From Microbulbifer sp. THAF38 (GTDB lineage Bacteria; Pseudomonadota; Gammaproteobacteria; Pseudomonadales; Cellvibrionaceae), in contig NZ_CP045370.1 in assembly GCF_009363535.1 (NCBI RefSeq), forward strand, positions 38,669-102,668: 64,000 bases of DNA. Reading direction: 5' to 3'. The notes under the pieces are model-generated. The model worked only from the letters and a program-made list of their open reading frames with translations, was not told where the DNA came from and did not search any database. The translations under genes and the position numbers were made by a program. The stretch's first letter is position 1. The number at the start of each line of letters is the position of its first letter. Below are positions 32,504-42,389 of this stretch, piece after piece.

Positions 32504-33574
32504 ATGAAGAAGGTTAAGCTGTCATTGTTTGATATTTTGGCGCGCCTTGGTAGTAGTGCGCCTACTAAAGTGGACTTGCCGCCAATTGATCCTACCGAGG
32601 GGCGAGTTACACAGTCGGTTCGGTTTCCTCCCAAGGTACGGCAGTGGATTAATGCTCATGCGGAACATTTGGGGGTCAGTGTGCAGGACTTTATCTCCCT
32701 TACTATGAAGGGCGTGATGGAAACAACTAGTTCACCTCAGACAGATGAATTAGATACGATGGTTATGCGCTTTTTTTTGTTGTTTGAATCTCATGGGATT
32801 GCTACAGCTGATATTCCTAATTTCTTGCCTCCTAATTCGATTACTCGTTCGGAGCTTCGGGATACCAACAAGATTATAGATTTGATGGATGGCCCTGTTT
32901 TTGAGCATCTTCAGAAGCTTTTTGGTATTGAGAGAGATTGGTTAAAAGGTTCTTCTGATTGCGCTTATAGATCTAGGCAATTCTATAAGAACCTACCTGC
33001 AATTTTATCGGAAATCACAAGGTATAAATTAAAAACAGGTAATAGCGTCAATGTGTTGTTTTTAACGCGATCTGGCGTTGAGTTGGCAGAGCTGGCAAAA
33101 ATTAAAAATGAAGATTGCGAAACAAACGACTATGAATATATTCATATTGTTCTGAAGTTCGAAAAGAGGGTTGGTAGTCAAACTATCGCTACTTATCAGC
33201 TATGGGATAGCTTGCCATGGGGCTATTGGCGCTCACGGTATCATGCTAAGGCATTAATATATTTTTGTGATAAGACTCAAAACTACACAGCTGCATACAG
33301 TCTCAGTCAAGAAAAATTGAATGACTTTATCTGTGGTAGAGCGCTGTTTCCTGGCATTGAAAGGCATGGTAACCGTTGGTTATTAGATGAATTGGCCTGG
33401 GATGATGATAGGAATCCTGAAAGAGATGAACTTACGGCTATTAAGAGATATTTTAAGGAGCAGGGTGGAGAACCTTATCTGAACGCTATTCGACACCCAT
33501 ACCCGCCAAAGATTAAAAACTATGATGCTTTTCTTGCAGGAGCTGAGCCCCTGAGAATAGACGAGAGCGATTAA
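32504..33574 (+). CDS. Ribbon-helix-helix N-terminal protein
   Basis: A 356-residue protein. Residues 34-66 (GRVTQSVRFPPKVRQWINAHAEHLGVSVQDFISLTM) have the RHH pattern: a short strand with alternating residues, then two helices with 'S-x-Q-D-F-I'. The remaining 290 residues are an unrecognised, probably soluble domain with many aromatic residues. The perfect palindrome just upstream supports autoregulation. TCGGAG precedes the ATG. More AT-rich than the neighbouring KfrA operon. Confidence 0.55.
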   Translation: MKKVKLSLFDILARLGSSAPTKVDLPPIDPTEGRVTQSVRFPPKVRQWINAHAEHLGVSVQDFISLTMKGVMETTSSPQTDELDTMVMRFFLLFESHGIATADIPNFLPPNSITRSELRDTNKIIDLMDGPVFEHLQKLFGIERDWLKGSSDCAYRSRQFYKNLPAILSEITRYKLKTGNSVNVLFLTRSGVELAELAKIKNEDCETNDYEYIHIVLKFEKRVGSQTIATYQLWDSLPWGYWRSRYHAKALIYFCDKTQNYTAAYSLSQEKLNDFICGRALFPGIERHGNRWLLDELAWDDDRNPERDELTAIKRYFKEQGGEPYLNAIRHPYPPKIKNYDAFLAGAEPLRIDESD

Positions 33575-33675
33575 ACGCGTACTTTATCGGCTTATTTTTG
33601 ATACCTTTGCGGTTCATTTCCAATCAAAAGCTCCATTACGGGGCTTTTTCTATTTATAGAATGAAATAGCTTATT

Positions 33676-34200
33676 TCATTGTGCCTTTACATAATTATCC
33701 ACGATGGACTGAATACTTTCAGGATTCAACACAGGGGACTCTGAATGTGCAACTATCAACTCCAGAGGGGAGTCGAGGCTTGCTCTATCTATGAGCACGA
33801 GAATATGAGGCTTTTTCGTACCATCTGTAGAAAAAGCTCTATCGGCAAATTCCTGCCACTCCGGCAAACTCGGTAGAGCCCTGATAGCAAGTTCCATCGT
33901 GTCTTGTTTGTGCTTGTTGTCAAAGGGCATGTCTGGATCAGCGATGACATCCCAGGCCAGCACAAAATGACCCCAGTGAACGATCTCTGGAGAGCCTTTT
34001 TCAGGGATAGTCTCTTTGCTGCATCCAAAGAGTGTAATACCAGATTCTTTACTGTCTATTAGATAAAAACAAACCTCAGAATCAACCGATGAAATATCGC
34101 AGTCTATATCCCAGCCAGAAGCCACAATCTTCTCCTTCAGCGCCTCTGTTTGACGCTTTCTATTCAGGTGGGCAGTAAAATCTATGACTCTAGCAGGCAT
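33676..34200 (-). CDS. Hypothetical protein, last gene of KfrA operon
   Basis: A 174-residue acidic protein, not recognised. Start at ATG 34200 with GGGGGA upstream (an in-frame TTG lies 6 bp earlier). It begins 3 bp after the stop of the gene before it on this strand, so it is co-expressed with it. Confidence 0.55.
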   Translation of the reverse strand: MPARVIDFTAHLNRKRQTEALKEKIVASGWDIDCDISSVDSEVCFYLIDSKESGITLFGCSKETIPEKGSPEIVHWGHFVLAWDVIADPDMPFDNKHKQDTMELAIRALPSLPEWQEFADRAFSTDGTKKPHILVLIDRASLDSPLELIVAHSESPVLNPESIQSIVDNYVKAQ

Positions 34201-34202
34201 AT

Positions 34203-34511
34203 TCAATCCCCCTTCACGAAACTACAAGCCAGTAGATCAATAAAGAACCTTTGCTGGCTCTCTGTTAAGGGCTTGAATCCATCAAACTTACCTCTTTTAT
34301 GGCATAGTTCATCAAAGCGGCCCATGGTGTCCTGATATACGATACGGCGGTTAGCAATCTCGAATCGTTGGGCCAGCCACTCAACCGTGTAGTCGGCAGC
34401 GTTCGTCACCGATGCATGATCAGGATCATTTTTATCCCTGATAAGGATGAAGGTGTCCGTTTCACAAAGGACAGTGAATGAAGAGGTTATTCTAAGTTGG
34501 CTAATACCCAT
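34203..34511 (-). CDS. Hypothetical protein in KfrA operon
   Basis: A 102-residue protein, not recognised. GGGGGAGAA precedes the ATG. It reads ITSSFTVLCETDTFILIRD at the start (beta) and ends with helices. Tight spacing on both sides supports an operon of five genes from kfrA downstream. Confidence 0.55.
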   Translation of the reverse strand: MGISQLRITSSFTVLCETDTFILIRDKNDPDHASVTNAADYTVEWLAQRFEIANRRIVYQDTMGRFDELCHKRGKFDGFKPLTESQQRFFIDLLACSFVKGD

Positions 34512-34519
34512 TTCTCCCC

Positions 34520-34900
34520 CTAGTGAATTTCCATAAACACTTTAATGGCCCTGAAATCCCACGAGCCGTAGTAAGTTCTTGCCGCAAAAAGGTGGCAACG
34601 TTTCTCCATTTGAGAAAACTCTTCGAGGCGTGGTTGAGGATCAAATATTTGACCGATGTCATTGGACTGTTCAAGGGTAACTAGCCCCAGCTTTACTGCC
34701 TGGAATAGTACTTGAAACATCTCTTCAGACACCTCTGGTGATTGACCAAACATTATGAGATCTGGTGCTCCAATATTTTTCATCCCGACGGTATAGCTGT
34801 AGTCATTCTCGTGCATAACATACAGCCCGCTATTCAGCAGAGCATGGTGGATCACCTGGTTATGGCCCTGGATACCATTTACAAAAATACTCAGTTCCAT
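34520..34900 (-). CDS. DUF4262-like protein
   Basis: A 126-residue protein. The text GLYVMHENDYSYTVGMKNIGAPDLIMFGQSPEVSEEMF matches the DUF4262 core (SYTVGL...PELIMFG). Function of the family is unknown. ATG at 34900 has GGAGG upstream, and the stop of the previous gene overlaps this start region. Confidence 0.65.
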   Translation of the reverse strand: MELSIFVNGIQGHNQVIHHALLNSGLYVMHENDYSYTVGMKNIGAPDLIMFGQSPEVSEEMFQVLFQAVKLGLVTLEQSNDIGQIFDPQPRLEEFSQMEKRCHLFAARTYYGSWDFRAIKVFMEIH

Positions 34901-34901
34901 A

Positions 34902-35462
34902 TTACCTCCGGATTGGGACGACAGGGCTTGCGTTAAAGTAGCTAGGATTGGCAACTTCATCTCTGGCAATCACAGACTGCGCATATTGCTTGATCATCTC
35001 AACATCCAAGATTGCTTCCTGGCTGACTAGGCTGAAAGGACGGAGCGTGCATACATTTGTGTGACGATTTCTATAAAGCAAGATAATGAAGTGCCGGTGG
35101 CCTGTTTTCTCCTTGGCGCACAGTGTTTGATAGCTGGCTGTATTAAGCATATAGATGCACATCAGTATTCCCAGCTCCTCGATCCGTTTCCGAATTTGAG
35201 CACCTGCGGCCATGACATAGCGCTTGAACTGCTGGTCAACTGCGCCGCAAACAGCCTCTATCGGCTCCTTTATCTGCTTGAGCCTGGATATGTCCTGTTC
35301 AGTAAACCCTGCTAATGCGACTTCACCTGTATCGAAGGGATCGTATAAGTAAGCATTAACCACAAGATCCGATTTCGCGTGAAAGCCCTCCAAGTTCCAC
35401 GACTTATTGCTCAGCATTTTTTTGAGTTTCTTCTTTGCCCGGTACGCCTGAATATCATCCAT
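34902..35462 (-). CDS. Hypothetical protein in KfrA operon
   Basis: A 186-residue protein, not recognised. Start at ATG 35462 with GGAG 7 bp upstream, preferred over in-frame upstream codons. N-terminal basic stretch YRAKKKLKKML, then a mixed domain with four Cys. It lies between kfrA and the DUF4262 gene. Confidence 0.5.
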   Translation of the reverse strand: MDDIQAYRAKKKLKKMLSNKSWNLEGFHAKSDLVVNAYLYDPFDTGEVALAGFTEQDISRLKQIKEPIEAVCGAVDQQFKRYVMAAGAQIRKRIEELGILMCIYMLNTASYQTLCAKEKTGHRHFIILLYRNRHTNVCTLRPFSLVSQEAILDVEMIKQYAQSVIARDEVANPSYFNASPVVPIRR

Positions 35463-35538
35463 AATCATCTCCAGTTGCTGGTTTCCTTTTTCCAAACTAC
35501 ACCTGACCATTAAACTAGCAACCTTCTGAGGGCTTCTC

Positions 35539-36567
35539 TTATTTGTCCACCTTCGACTCTCGATCAATTAACATTTTAAGCTCTTTTCCTAGACGCTCTT
35601 TTTCAAACTCCAGAGCAATATTCCTTTCCTGCTCCTTATGAAGTGCATCCTTTAATGTCCCCACAGACGTTTTCAGGGAGTCCAAAACAACAAGCTGCCC
35701 CTCAAATCTGGCTAACTTTGTTTCATTCGCCTGTATAGTTTTCTGGGCGGTTTCGAGCGCGATCTGGCTTTCCTCCAGTGATTGCTCATAGGTTGCCGTC
35801 TGATCCCCCAATTCGGTAATCTGGTTCCTGAGCGTTGAAACCAACCTAAGCTGCTCGTCATGGTGATGCTGAAGGGATTGAAGCTGATTCTCCAGGAAAA
35901 CAATGTCTTTGTTCCGTATCTTCAACTCCTCAGCTCTCTCATCATGCTCTTTTTGTAAGCCTGCAATCTGATCCTTTAGTTCAGCGACCTTACCTGTCAA
36001 AGTCTCCTCACGTTCTTTTGCATGAGCCAGTTGCTCATTTTGAATCGCAGTCGTGCGCTGCGTTTCCGCCAAAGACTGCTCCAAAGCTGCCTGCTTGTCT
36101 CGCTGCCGACTTATTTCACTATTCTGATTTCTAGCAGCAGCCTCTAGCTCCCTAACTCTGTCACGTAAGGTAGCTTCAGTCGCTTTTCGACTTTCTTCTT
36201 CTTCATCTAACTTCCGCTGCCTCTCATTGAGGGTGGCCTTGTGCCCCTCTAACTGCGCCTCTGCATCCTGGCGCGCCCAGTCCATCAGCTTCTTCAGATG
36301 GTCAATCACGAAGTCAGGCAGATCCGCTGGCAACCACTCGGCCAGCGTCAATTCCCGAGCTATCTCATTTTGAAGGGAAGGCCAATATTTATTCACTGTA
36401 CCTTTACCGGTGCCGGTTCCTTCATCAGAACGTGGTAAAAGCGCCTCTACCACCTTGTCCTGAGTGGGCATCTTGCGGTGGTGTTTGAGCAACGCGAGGC
36501 CTGCGGCCACCACACGCTCCTCAGGGGAAAGCTCCAGGATGGCTTCAGGTATCTTAAATACAGACAT
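35539..36567 (-). CDS. kfrA: KfrA-like plasmid DNA-binding protein
   Basis: A 342-residue protein. The N-terminal 100 residues match the KfrA_N domain (VVAAGLALLKHHRKMPTQDKVVEALL, then GTGTGKGTVNKYWPSLQNEI), a winged-helix DNA-binding unit. From about residue 100 to the end it is a long coiled coil (heptads of L/A/E/Q/K). KfrA proteins bind their own promoter and may form a filament that helps plasmid segregation. ATG 36567 with CTGGAG is preferred to one 30 bp earlier. Repeated GTCT/AGAC half-sites lie just upstream. Confidence 0.85.
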   Translation of the reverse strand: MSVFKIPEAILELSPEERVVAAGLALLKHHRKMPTQDKVVEALLPRSDEGTGTGKGTVNKYWPSLQNEIARELTLAEWLPADLPDFVIDHLKKLMDWARQDAEAQLEGHKATLNERQRKLDEEEESRKATEATLRDRVRELEAAARNQNSEISRQRDKQAALEQSLAETQRTTAIQNEQLAHAKEREETLTGKVAELKDQIAGLQKEHDERAEELKIRNKDIVFLENQLQSLQHHHDEQLRLVSTLRNQITELGDQTATYEQSLEESQIALETAQKTIQANETKLARFEGQLVVLDSLKTSVGTLKDALHKEQERNIALEFEKERLGKELKMLIDRESKVDK

Positions 36568-36617
36568 CGACCAGATCTCCAGTAAATCGTTAAACATGGT
36601 CGTATTGTGACAGGTTA

Positions 36618-36642
36618 AGACTATATGGTCTAGGGTCTAGAC
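36618..36642. promoter_or_regulatory. Probable KfrA operator
   Basis: AGAC-N6-GTCT directly followed by the palindrome GTCTAGAC: three or four half-sites in 25 bp, about 50 bp before kfrA. KfrA proteins are known to repress their own promoter; that this is the site is inference. Confidence 0.45.
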
Positions 36643-36668
36643 TAAATTACACACCTGATAGCTATATT

Positions 36669-36692
36669 TTAATATATATGCTAATATATTAA
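36669..36692. repeat. Candidate core recombination site
   Basis: TTAATATAT and ATATATTAA are perfect 9-bp arms with a 6-bp spacer (ATGCTA), 101 bp before the tyrosine recombinase. Arms plus a 6-8 bp spacer is the form of tyrosine-recombinase crossover sites, but the AT-rich arms could arise by chance or belong to a promoter. Confidence 0.35.
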
Positions 36693-36792
36693 CCTACATA
36701 TAATTTAGCATGCGGCGGCATTCACCTAGCTGTGGGTAAGTTCAAACGACCCGCAGTTCAACGAAATTGCTGACTTTTCGGACGTTTATTCA

Positions 36793-38202
36793 GTGGAAAT
36801 ACAAGACTCAGATTCAAACTGGCCCTTGAAAATGGTTCAGCACCAGATCATGGCAATTGAGGAAAATAAGTCCAACCCAGCCCTATCGCGCCTTGACACC
36901 GATCGCCTATTAATTGATGCCAGTAATGACCGAGAAGCTATTGCCCTTTACCTATTGATCCGCTGCCAAAAGCCAACCACGCTAAACACCGTACAGCGCG
37001 ACCTCAGGAAATTTGCTGTCTTTATGCACCTGGAAAACTTGCGGTCATTACGGGAAGTCAAAGTGGAACACTGTCAGACTTTTCAGTCTTGGCTTATGGC
37101 CCCAGCAGCCGAGCTGTGCTCTGGAAAGAAATGTCGGCCACCAGGGTTAACGTTGCTGAGAGCTGGTCGAAAGGTGCCGAACCCAGAGTGGAAACCATTC
37201 AGGGCTCCATTGAGTCCCGTATCCACTAATCAAACGGTAGATAAAATCAAAGCACTCTTCACATGGCTTGTTAACGCAGGGTACCTATCTGGAAATCCCT
37301 GGACATTGATTAAGCCAGTAACTAAGGCCAAAACCTCGACCAAGGATGAAACCGAAGATGGTGATCCTAGGGAACTGCCTTTGAAATGCATCCAGGCCAT
37401 ATTGCATTTTCTGGATCATGGCAAAGAATTTAGTTGTGTGGAGACTCGTCGTTTTGCGCAATGGCGCTGGCTCTTCCACTTCTATCTCTATACCGCAGCG
37501 AGACTATCGAGTGGAACAACGGCAACTCTGGATGATATTTACCGCAACCGGAAAGGCCACAATCAACTGACATTGACTGTTAAAGGGACTGGCATCCGCA
37601 GAAAAGATGTTCCCTGGATACCAGAACTGGAAGCGGAGTATCTGCGGTACCGCAGCGCCCTCGGGCTGCCGGTAATTGTGATAAAAAAGGCTAATCGGCG
37701 ACGCCAGGTAAATGACAAGCTCCCAGAGGATCAAGGGCCCCGCCATCTCTTACTCCCTCTCAAGGTAGACGCCAGCACAAAGACCTCAAAACCATTGAGC
37801 TACCACTCTATACATGGCCATATAGTTGATCTACTACGGAAAGTGCGAGAATGGGCTATAGAGTGTCCGGATATCAAGCTTGAAAGCTGGGAGTTGGCTA
37901 TTCTGGAGGATGCTACCGGCCATTGGATTCGACATGGCACAGCCACCCTACTCGGCATCCACGCAAAATCACAACTCGGCCACAGCAGTACAAAACAAAC
38001 AGAAGCTTACCAGGCGATAGAAGCCGAACAACATAGACATCGACTTCGATACTTAATGAACCCTGATGAGCCGCCTTATCAAGGTCTCTTGAATGAGGAT
38101 CTGGAGACAAGGCTGAAATGGTTATCGAGATTAATGTCGAGCATCGACAAAGAAAACCCAGATGCATTAGACACAATCTGGGCAGAATTTATCAGTGAAT
38201 AA
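36793..38202 (+). CDS. Tyrosine recombinase / phage-type integrase
   Basis: A 469-residue protein from a GTG start. Residues 70-110 resemble the SAM-like DNA-binding domain (LNTVQRDLRKFAVFMHLENLRSLREVKVEHCQTFQSWL). Catalytic residues can be placed as Arg in TAARLSS near 236, His-x-x-Arg in HWIRHG near 376-381, LGHSS near 395, and Tyr in TEAYQ near 405. Plasmid copies beside kfrA probably resolve multimers rather than integrate, an inference from the neighbour. No att site with a tRNA gene is seen. Confidence 0.8.
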   Translation: MEIQDSDSNWPLKMVQHQIMAIEENKSNPALSRLDTDRLLIDASNDREAIALYLLIRCQKPTTLNTVQRDLRKFAVFMHLENLRSLREVKVEHCQTFQSWLMAPAAELCSGKKCRPPGLTLLRAGRKVPNPEWKPFRAPLSPVSTNQTVDKIKALFTWLVNAGYLSGNPWTLIKPVTKAKTSTKDETEDGDPRELPLKCIQAILHFLDHGKEFSCVETRRFAQWRWLFHFYLYTAARLSSGTTATLDDIYRNRKGHNQLTLTVKGTGIRRKDVPWIPELEAEYLRYRSALGLPVIVIKKANRRRQVNDKLPEDQGPRHLLLPLKVDASTKTSKPLSYHSIHGHIVDLLRKVREWAIECPDIKLESWELAILEDATGHWIRHGTATLLGIHAKSQLGHSSTKQTEAYQAIEAEQHRHRLRYLMNPDEPPYQGLLNEDLETRLKWLSRLMSSIDKENPDALDTIWAEFISE

Positions 38203-38216
38203 TTAATTGGCTGTAA

Positions 38217-38552
38217 TCAAATTGAAATACCACGCTCGGAGAAGAATTCCACGGCATTATTAAATGGGGGGTTGTACGTTCTGGGAGAGTCAAAATATTG
38301 AAATTCCGGCTTCCCCCCAAAAATTTTTTTAATACTGTTAGGATTTTTAAACATAGGGATAAGGAGCTGCTCAGCAAATCCATTAGGGAATATCCCATCA
38401 TTGAAATTTTCGGGTGGATAGTATTCGATGAATCTAACTTTTCGAGGATCTACGCTGCTTAATTCAATTTGATATATTTCTGTAGCGAGCTGCTCGGTTC
38501 TCATACCAATATACTCATGTGGTCCATCCAAAACTGGTTGCTTTATTAGCAC
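38217..38552 (-). pseudogene. Fragment of a hypothetical gene
   Basis: A 111-codon frame with only a weak GTG start. The same frame continues upstream without a start (AGCARCECDYQVGRFKDFYWVLIKQ) until a stop, giving a CxxCxC cluster. This suggests that the 5' end of a longer gene is lost. Product not recognised. Confidence 0.4.
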
Positions 38553-38682
38553 CCAATAGAAATCTTTAAAGCGTCCAACCTGATAATCACATTCACATCG
38601 TGCACATCCAGCTTAGTCTATAGCTTTATAACGCTTGTAGCTCATTTTAAGGAACCTACTCATTCATTTGAAAAGTACATTA

Positions 38683-40641
38683 CTATGAAACTAACTTTAA
38701 AGAGATAGACCTGATTATCGTTCTAATATCAGCAGATGTTATTCCTTTGCTAATAATCTTGTCTGCCATAGACAACATTTCACGTTTCACAGCCTCAGGA
38801 ATGTTTGCATCTGCAGTTATCACAATTTTGGTCGCCCCCTTACATTCGTTTTCATTATTGCTAAGAAATTGAAGGAACTGCAACCCATCCATGCCCGGCA
38901 TATGGTAGTCAATTAGTAACAGATCAAATTTAAACTCTTCGACGAGTCTAATTGCATCGGAAGGGCTGGAACAAAACGTTACTTGTACGTCTTTTCTACG
39001 AAGGAAATCTGGAGATAGTAGCTCTTCCATTTGGCTGAGGTATTGTGCGTCGTTATCAATCACCAATACTTTTAAGCCATGCTCTATGATGTTATGAACA
39101 TACGAAGTACTAAGTCCTAACCCATTTCCAACAGATAGAGGGAGGCTTTTATGTGCCATGCCTTCTTCATTCTCGATAGCTATCATCTCAGATCTACATT
39201 CAGCAGGAATTCGGATACTTACCTTTGTTCCAAAATCTTTTTTGCTCTCAATCTCTATTGTTCCACCAAGGAAGTCGGCAAACCTATGCATGGTAGCCAT
39301 GCCGATACCCCAGCCATCTCGGGTTCTTTTAATATTATTTTGCAATTGATCAGGTCGAGTGGTTAGAACCTCGATATCCTTTAAGGTAAGCCCAACACCG
39401 CTATCATGAACGATTACCAACAGCTCATTATCTTTAACTTCATATGATACCGTCACAAAGCCACGATTAGTGTACTTAACAGCATTATCAATGGCATTGG
39501 ATACTATGATCGAAACCAAATCATAGTCAATGAACACTTGATCGTGCTGCTCTCCTTGGGTGTAGAAATTCCATGATACAGCTTGTTTTGCTTTGCACTT
39601 TACAGAGAATTGTTTGTCGATATCGTTGAAAAGTTTCCGCACACTAACCCACTCATCACTTCTGGTTAGCGAGCCATTTTCCAAGGCTGATAAACAAAGG
39701 ATTGATGTGATGTGCCTATCTAGCGCATCAATATCCGAAAAGCATTTTTTCAACGTAGACAAAACATCTGAACAACGCTTCTCTGTATTATGATGAATCG
39801 CAATGTCGAGAAATGTTTTAATACTACCAATAGGTGTCCTTAATTCATGAGCGGCTATTTGTAGAATATTGTGTTTTAACTCATACACTTGCTCTTGATG
39901 CTCTATATCATTCCAATTCTTCTCCAACTCCTTTGATATGATATTGAAGGATTCAGAGAATTCGGCAATCTCATATATTGTCGAATCACCTGACAACCTT
40001 ATGCCCCTTGCACCTTCAGCCAATTTTCTTGCAGACACATTCATATTTCGGAGGTTCTTATTTATTGAACGAAGAACAAAGAACAATATTCCAGCAGATA
40101 TGATTCCGAAAAGAATAGAAATGAGTAGCGATTTAATTACCAGGGAATAGATGGACCCTGTACCGAGAACATCTATGTAGCTGATCAACAACGTACCAAC
40201 CTGACCTCTGTCCGGCGGTTCGCTATCAATTTCTATAATATCATTTTCAATTGCTGACTTGGTGATTGAAGGGACTGAGTAAATAGGAAGTTCTTTAGAA
40301 CTAAGGTCGGAGACCTCCAGTCCATCATAGCCATCGCTTTTTACAAACCATAAGATTTTTTTATTCCTATCAAGGATAGTTATGCTGTAAACAAAATTGT
40401 AATCCTTAATGTCGTTTAGGATTGAACTGATAACCTCTTCATTGCCTACCTCAATTGCATAGGCAAGTAAATTAGTAAAATTACGTTCCGTGGTCTTTTT
40501 TATATTTTTTATTTCAAGAGCAACATGGCTTTCTAATTGATAATGGATTATGAAAATTATTGGGAAATAAATCACTACAGAGAGAAACACTACTAAAGTA
40601 CTTAGTAATGACTTATATGAAATCCTTTTCTTATTACTCAT
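38683..40641 (-). CDS. Hybrid sensor histidine kinase / response regulator
   Basis: A 652-residue membrane kinase. Two membrane segments (about 11-35 and 165-190) flank a periplasmic sensor of about 130 residues, followed by a HAMP-like stretch. The phospho-acceptor is His in AAHELRTP near 265, the N box [12 protein letters not shown] near 382, the G box DSGVGL near 413. A receiver domain with Asp in [13 protein letters not shown] lies near 575. No DNA-binding output domain and no partner regulator next door, so its target is unknown. GGAGA precedes ATG 40641. AT-rich; a possible late arrival. Confidence 0.85.
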   Translation of the reverse strand: MSNKKRISYKSLLSTLVVFLSVVIYFPIIFIIHYQLESHVALEIKNIKKTTERNFTNLLAYAIEVGNEEVISSILNDIKDYNFVYSITILDRNKKILWFVKSDGYDGLEVSDLSSKELPIYSVPSITKSAIENDIIEIDSEPPDRGQVGTLLISYIDVLGTGSIYSLVIKSLLISILFGIISAGILFFVLRSINKNLRNMNVSARKLAEGARGIRLSGDSTIYEIAEFSESFNIISKELEKNWNDIEHQEQVYELKHNILQIAAHELRTPIGSIKTFLDIAIHHNTEKRCSDVLSTLKKCFSDIDALDRHITSILCLSALENGSLTRSDEWVSVRKLFNDIDKQFSVKCKAKQAVSWNFYTQGEQHDQVFIDYDLVSIIVSNAIDNAVKYTNRGFVTVSYEVKDNELLVIVHDSGVGLTLKDIEVLTTRPDQLQNNIKRTRDGWGIGMATMHRFADFLGGTIEIESKKDFGTKVSIRIPAECRSEMIAIENEEGMAHKSLPLSVGNGLGLSTSYVHNIIEHGLKVLVIDNDAQYLSQMEELLSPDFLRRKDVQVTFCSSPSDAIRLVEEFKFDLLLIDYHMPGMDGLQFLQFLSNNENECKGATKIVITADANIPEAVKREMLSMADKIISKGITSADIRTIIRSISLKLVS

Positions 40642-41557
40642 GTATTTCTCCATACTTCATGAGATGAACCAAAATCTAACTGTAATAGTTCAGCTAACCT
40701 TTGGTTAACTGGAACGTTCTCCATTATTGGAGTTGATTTCGCGGTGGACAACTCTCCTGTATAAAAATTAACACTTATCCTTTAGTGGCATCCAGCAATG
40801 TAATCATTATTATCTTTTGATGACACATGGCAGAGCCAGTTGTTTTTCGATATGAGCAGCTAAGACACACCCTGCTCCACACTCGACTAACTTAAGTGTG
40901 TAAGCTATGGCTGGAAACTTGTTCTTGCAGAGTGAGTAAAGCATGACGTTCAGAGAACGTTGATCATAAATTATACTGGATAGTATAACAATGAATCATA
41001 TATCTTGTGTTCAGTTACATAGTTATCGATGGTCCGCGCAGACATCCCTCCACCCTTTAGAGCACCTTGGATCAAGTAAAACCAGTTTATTCTATCTACA
41101 ACTTTTGATTGGATAGGTATTTTTTCTCACTATCAAAAAACACACAAATACAAGACGGTTGCTTTGGATAGAGTTCTTCCACCAAATGGGTGTTTATAAA
41201 AAGGTTTATATCGTTGGATATAGATTATCGCTGAGGTCTTGCTCTAATCAAGTCTTGGTAAGATGGTAGTCAACACATTGGCGGAACCAAAACGATCGCC
41301 AATGTAACAGTTTGATTTGCTTGTGTTCATTAGTGACGATTAACAATTGGAACTCCAGCCCATCCAACAAGCGACAATAGAGAAATACTACATTCGTGCT
41401 AGATAGTGTAGTCCGAGCACTTTTCTGAGAGATACTTAGGTTTAAATCATTGTTGTCGGCAGCGACTACTTAGATATCTACTTTAAAAGTGCCAATGAAG
41501 AGACTGGAGGAAATTATCAGGCTAAACAATGGCAATCTTTGTATAGCCTGATGCATA
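40642..41557. other. Long intergenic stretch, no gene seen
   Basis: About 900 bp with dense stops in all frames. It presumably holds the promoter of the histidine kinase. No tRNA, repeat or insertion sequence ends recognised. Confidence 0.4.
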
Positions 41558-42151
41558 TCACTTTGTCTGTTTTTTTAAAAGCGATGACAGCTCGGCTTTA
41601 ATAACAATGCGCAAATATTCTGACGGGCATTCAGTCTTAAATGGGTCAGAAAAATCTTGTGCAAACTGTACCGCCTTATCCTTCAACATGACTAATTCGT
41701 TACTAGATAAGGTACGGAACAATTCTCCAGTTTCTTCTGTTACAAGAGACATTACTACAAACTGAAGTTTTTCATTATTGTCCGTTACTTCTTGTTGCAG
41801 GTCATTAATTGAAGGAACGGGATCACCATACTCATTGACGAACGGATAAAATCCTCCGACCTTCCACCAGGTTTTTATATGAGAAACGTCGTGATGAAAT
41901 GTATAGTCATATTGAAGCGCGTGTATGGCAGCATCTATCTTCCTCATTGGAGGAGAGTGCTCTTGGAACCAGGATCTTACCGTCGTATATTTTAGATCAC
42001 CAAAAATGTTAGGCGCTTTATCAGTGAGATAATTTTGAAACTCGGCCATCCTACCTCGGCCTTGCTTGAACCCAATTTGATCCAGTATGTGATTGAGTCG
42101 ATTACCTGCCAATCCAAAGGCATCGTGTTCAGTGTTTCGTTTTGTACTCAT
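41558..42151 (-). CDS. Hypothetical protein, possible regulator
   Basis: A 197-residue protein. The first 75 residues (FGLAGNRLNHILDQIGFKQGRGRMAEFQNYL, then DLKYTTVRSWFQEHSPPMRKIDAAIHAL) look like a phage-repressor type helix-turn-helix region, which would make it a transcription regulator. The remainder is helical. Start ATG 42151; GTG 42166 is possible. Confidence 0.5.
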   Translation of the reverse strand: MSTKRNTEHDAFGLAGNRLNHILDQIGFKQGRGRMAEFQNYLTDKAPNIFGDLKYTTVRSWFQEHSPPMRKIDAAIHALQYDYTFHHDVSHIKTWWKVGGFYPFVNEYGDPVPSINDLQQEVTDNNEKLQFVVMSLVTEETGELFRTLSSNELVMLKDKAVQFAQDFSDPFKTECPSEYLRIVIKAELSSLLKKQTK

Positions 42152-42389
42152 CGTTCGCGTGATCACCTTCTGGAGGCGAGTATCCTCTATTGCAGCATTT
42201 ACTGCCAGAAATAGGCGATCAAGCGTCGGAAATCCTATTTACGGCACAATTTATAGTAGTTGAAGCCTCTATGGTGAGTAAAAGTGCATTAATAATTGTT
42301 GCACCTAATATAGCCATTTTGACACCTTACGTCCATGATGGACACGAGAAATGGAGCTGTGCGAAGGTGGTATACAGGGACCTATGAGG

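Noticed and set aside
42190..42387. 65-codon plus-strand frame between traI and the HTH-like gene
   Set aside because: It lies between convergently read minus-strand genes without ribosome site or resemblance.
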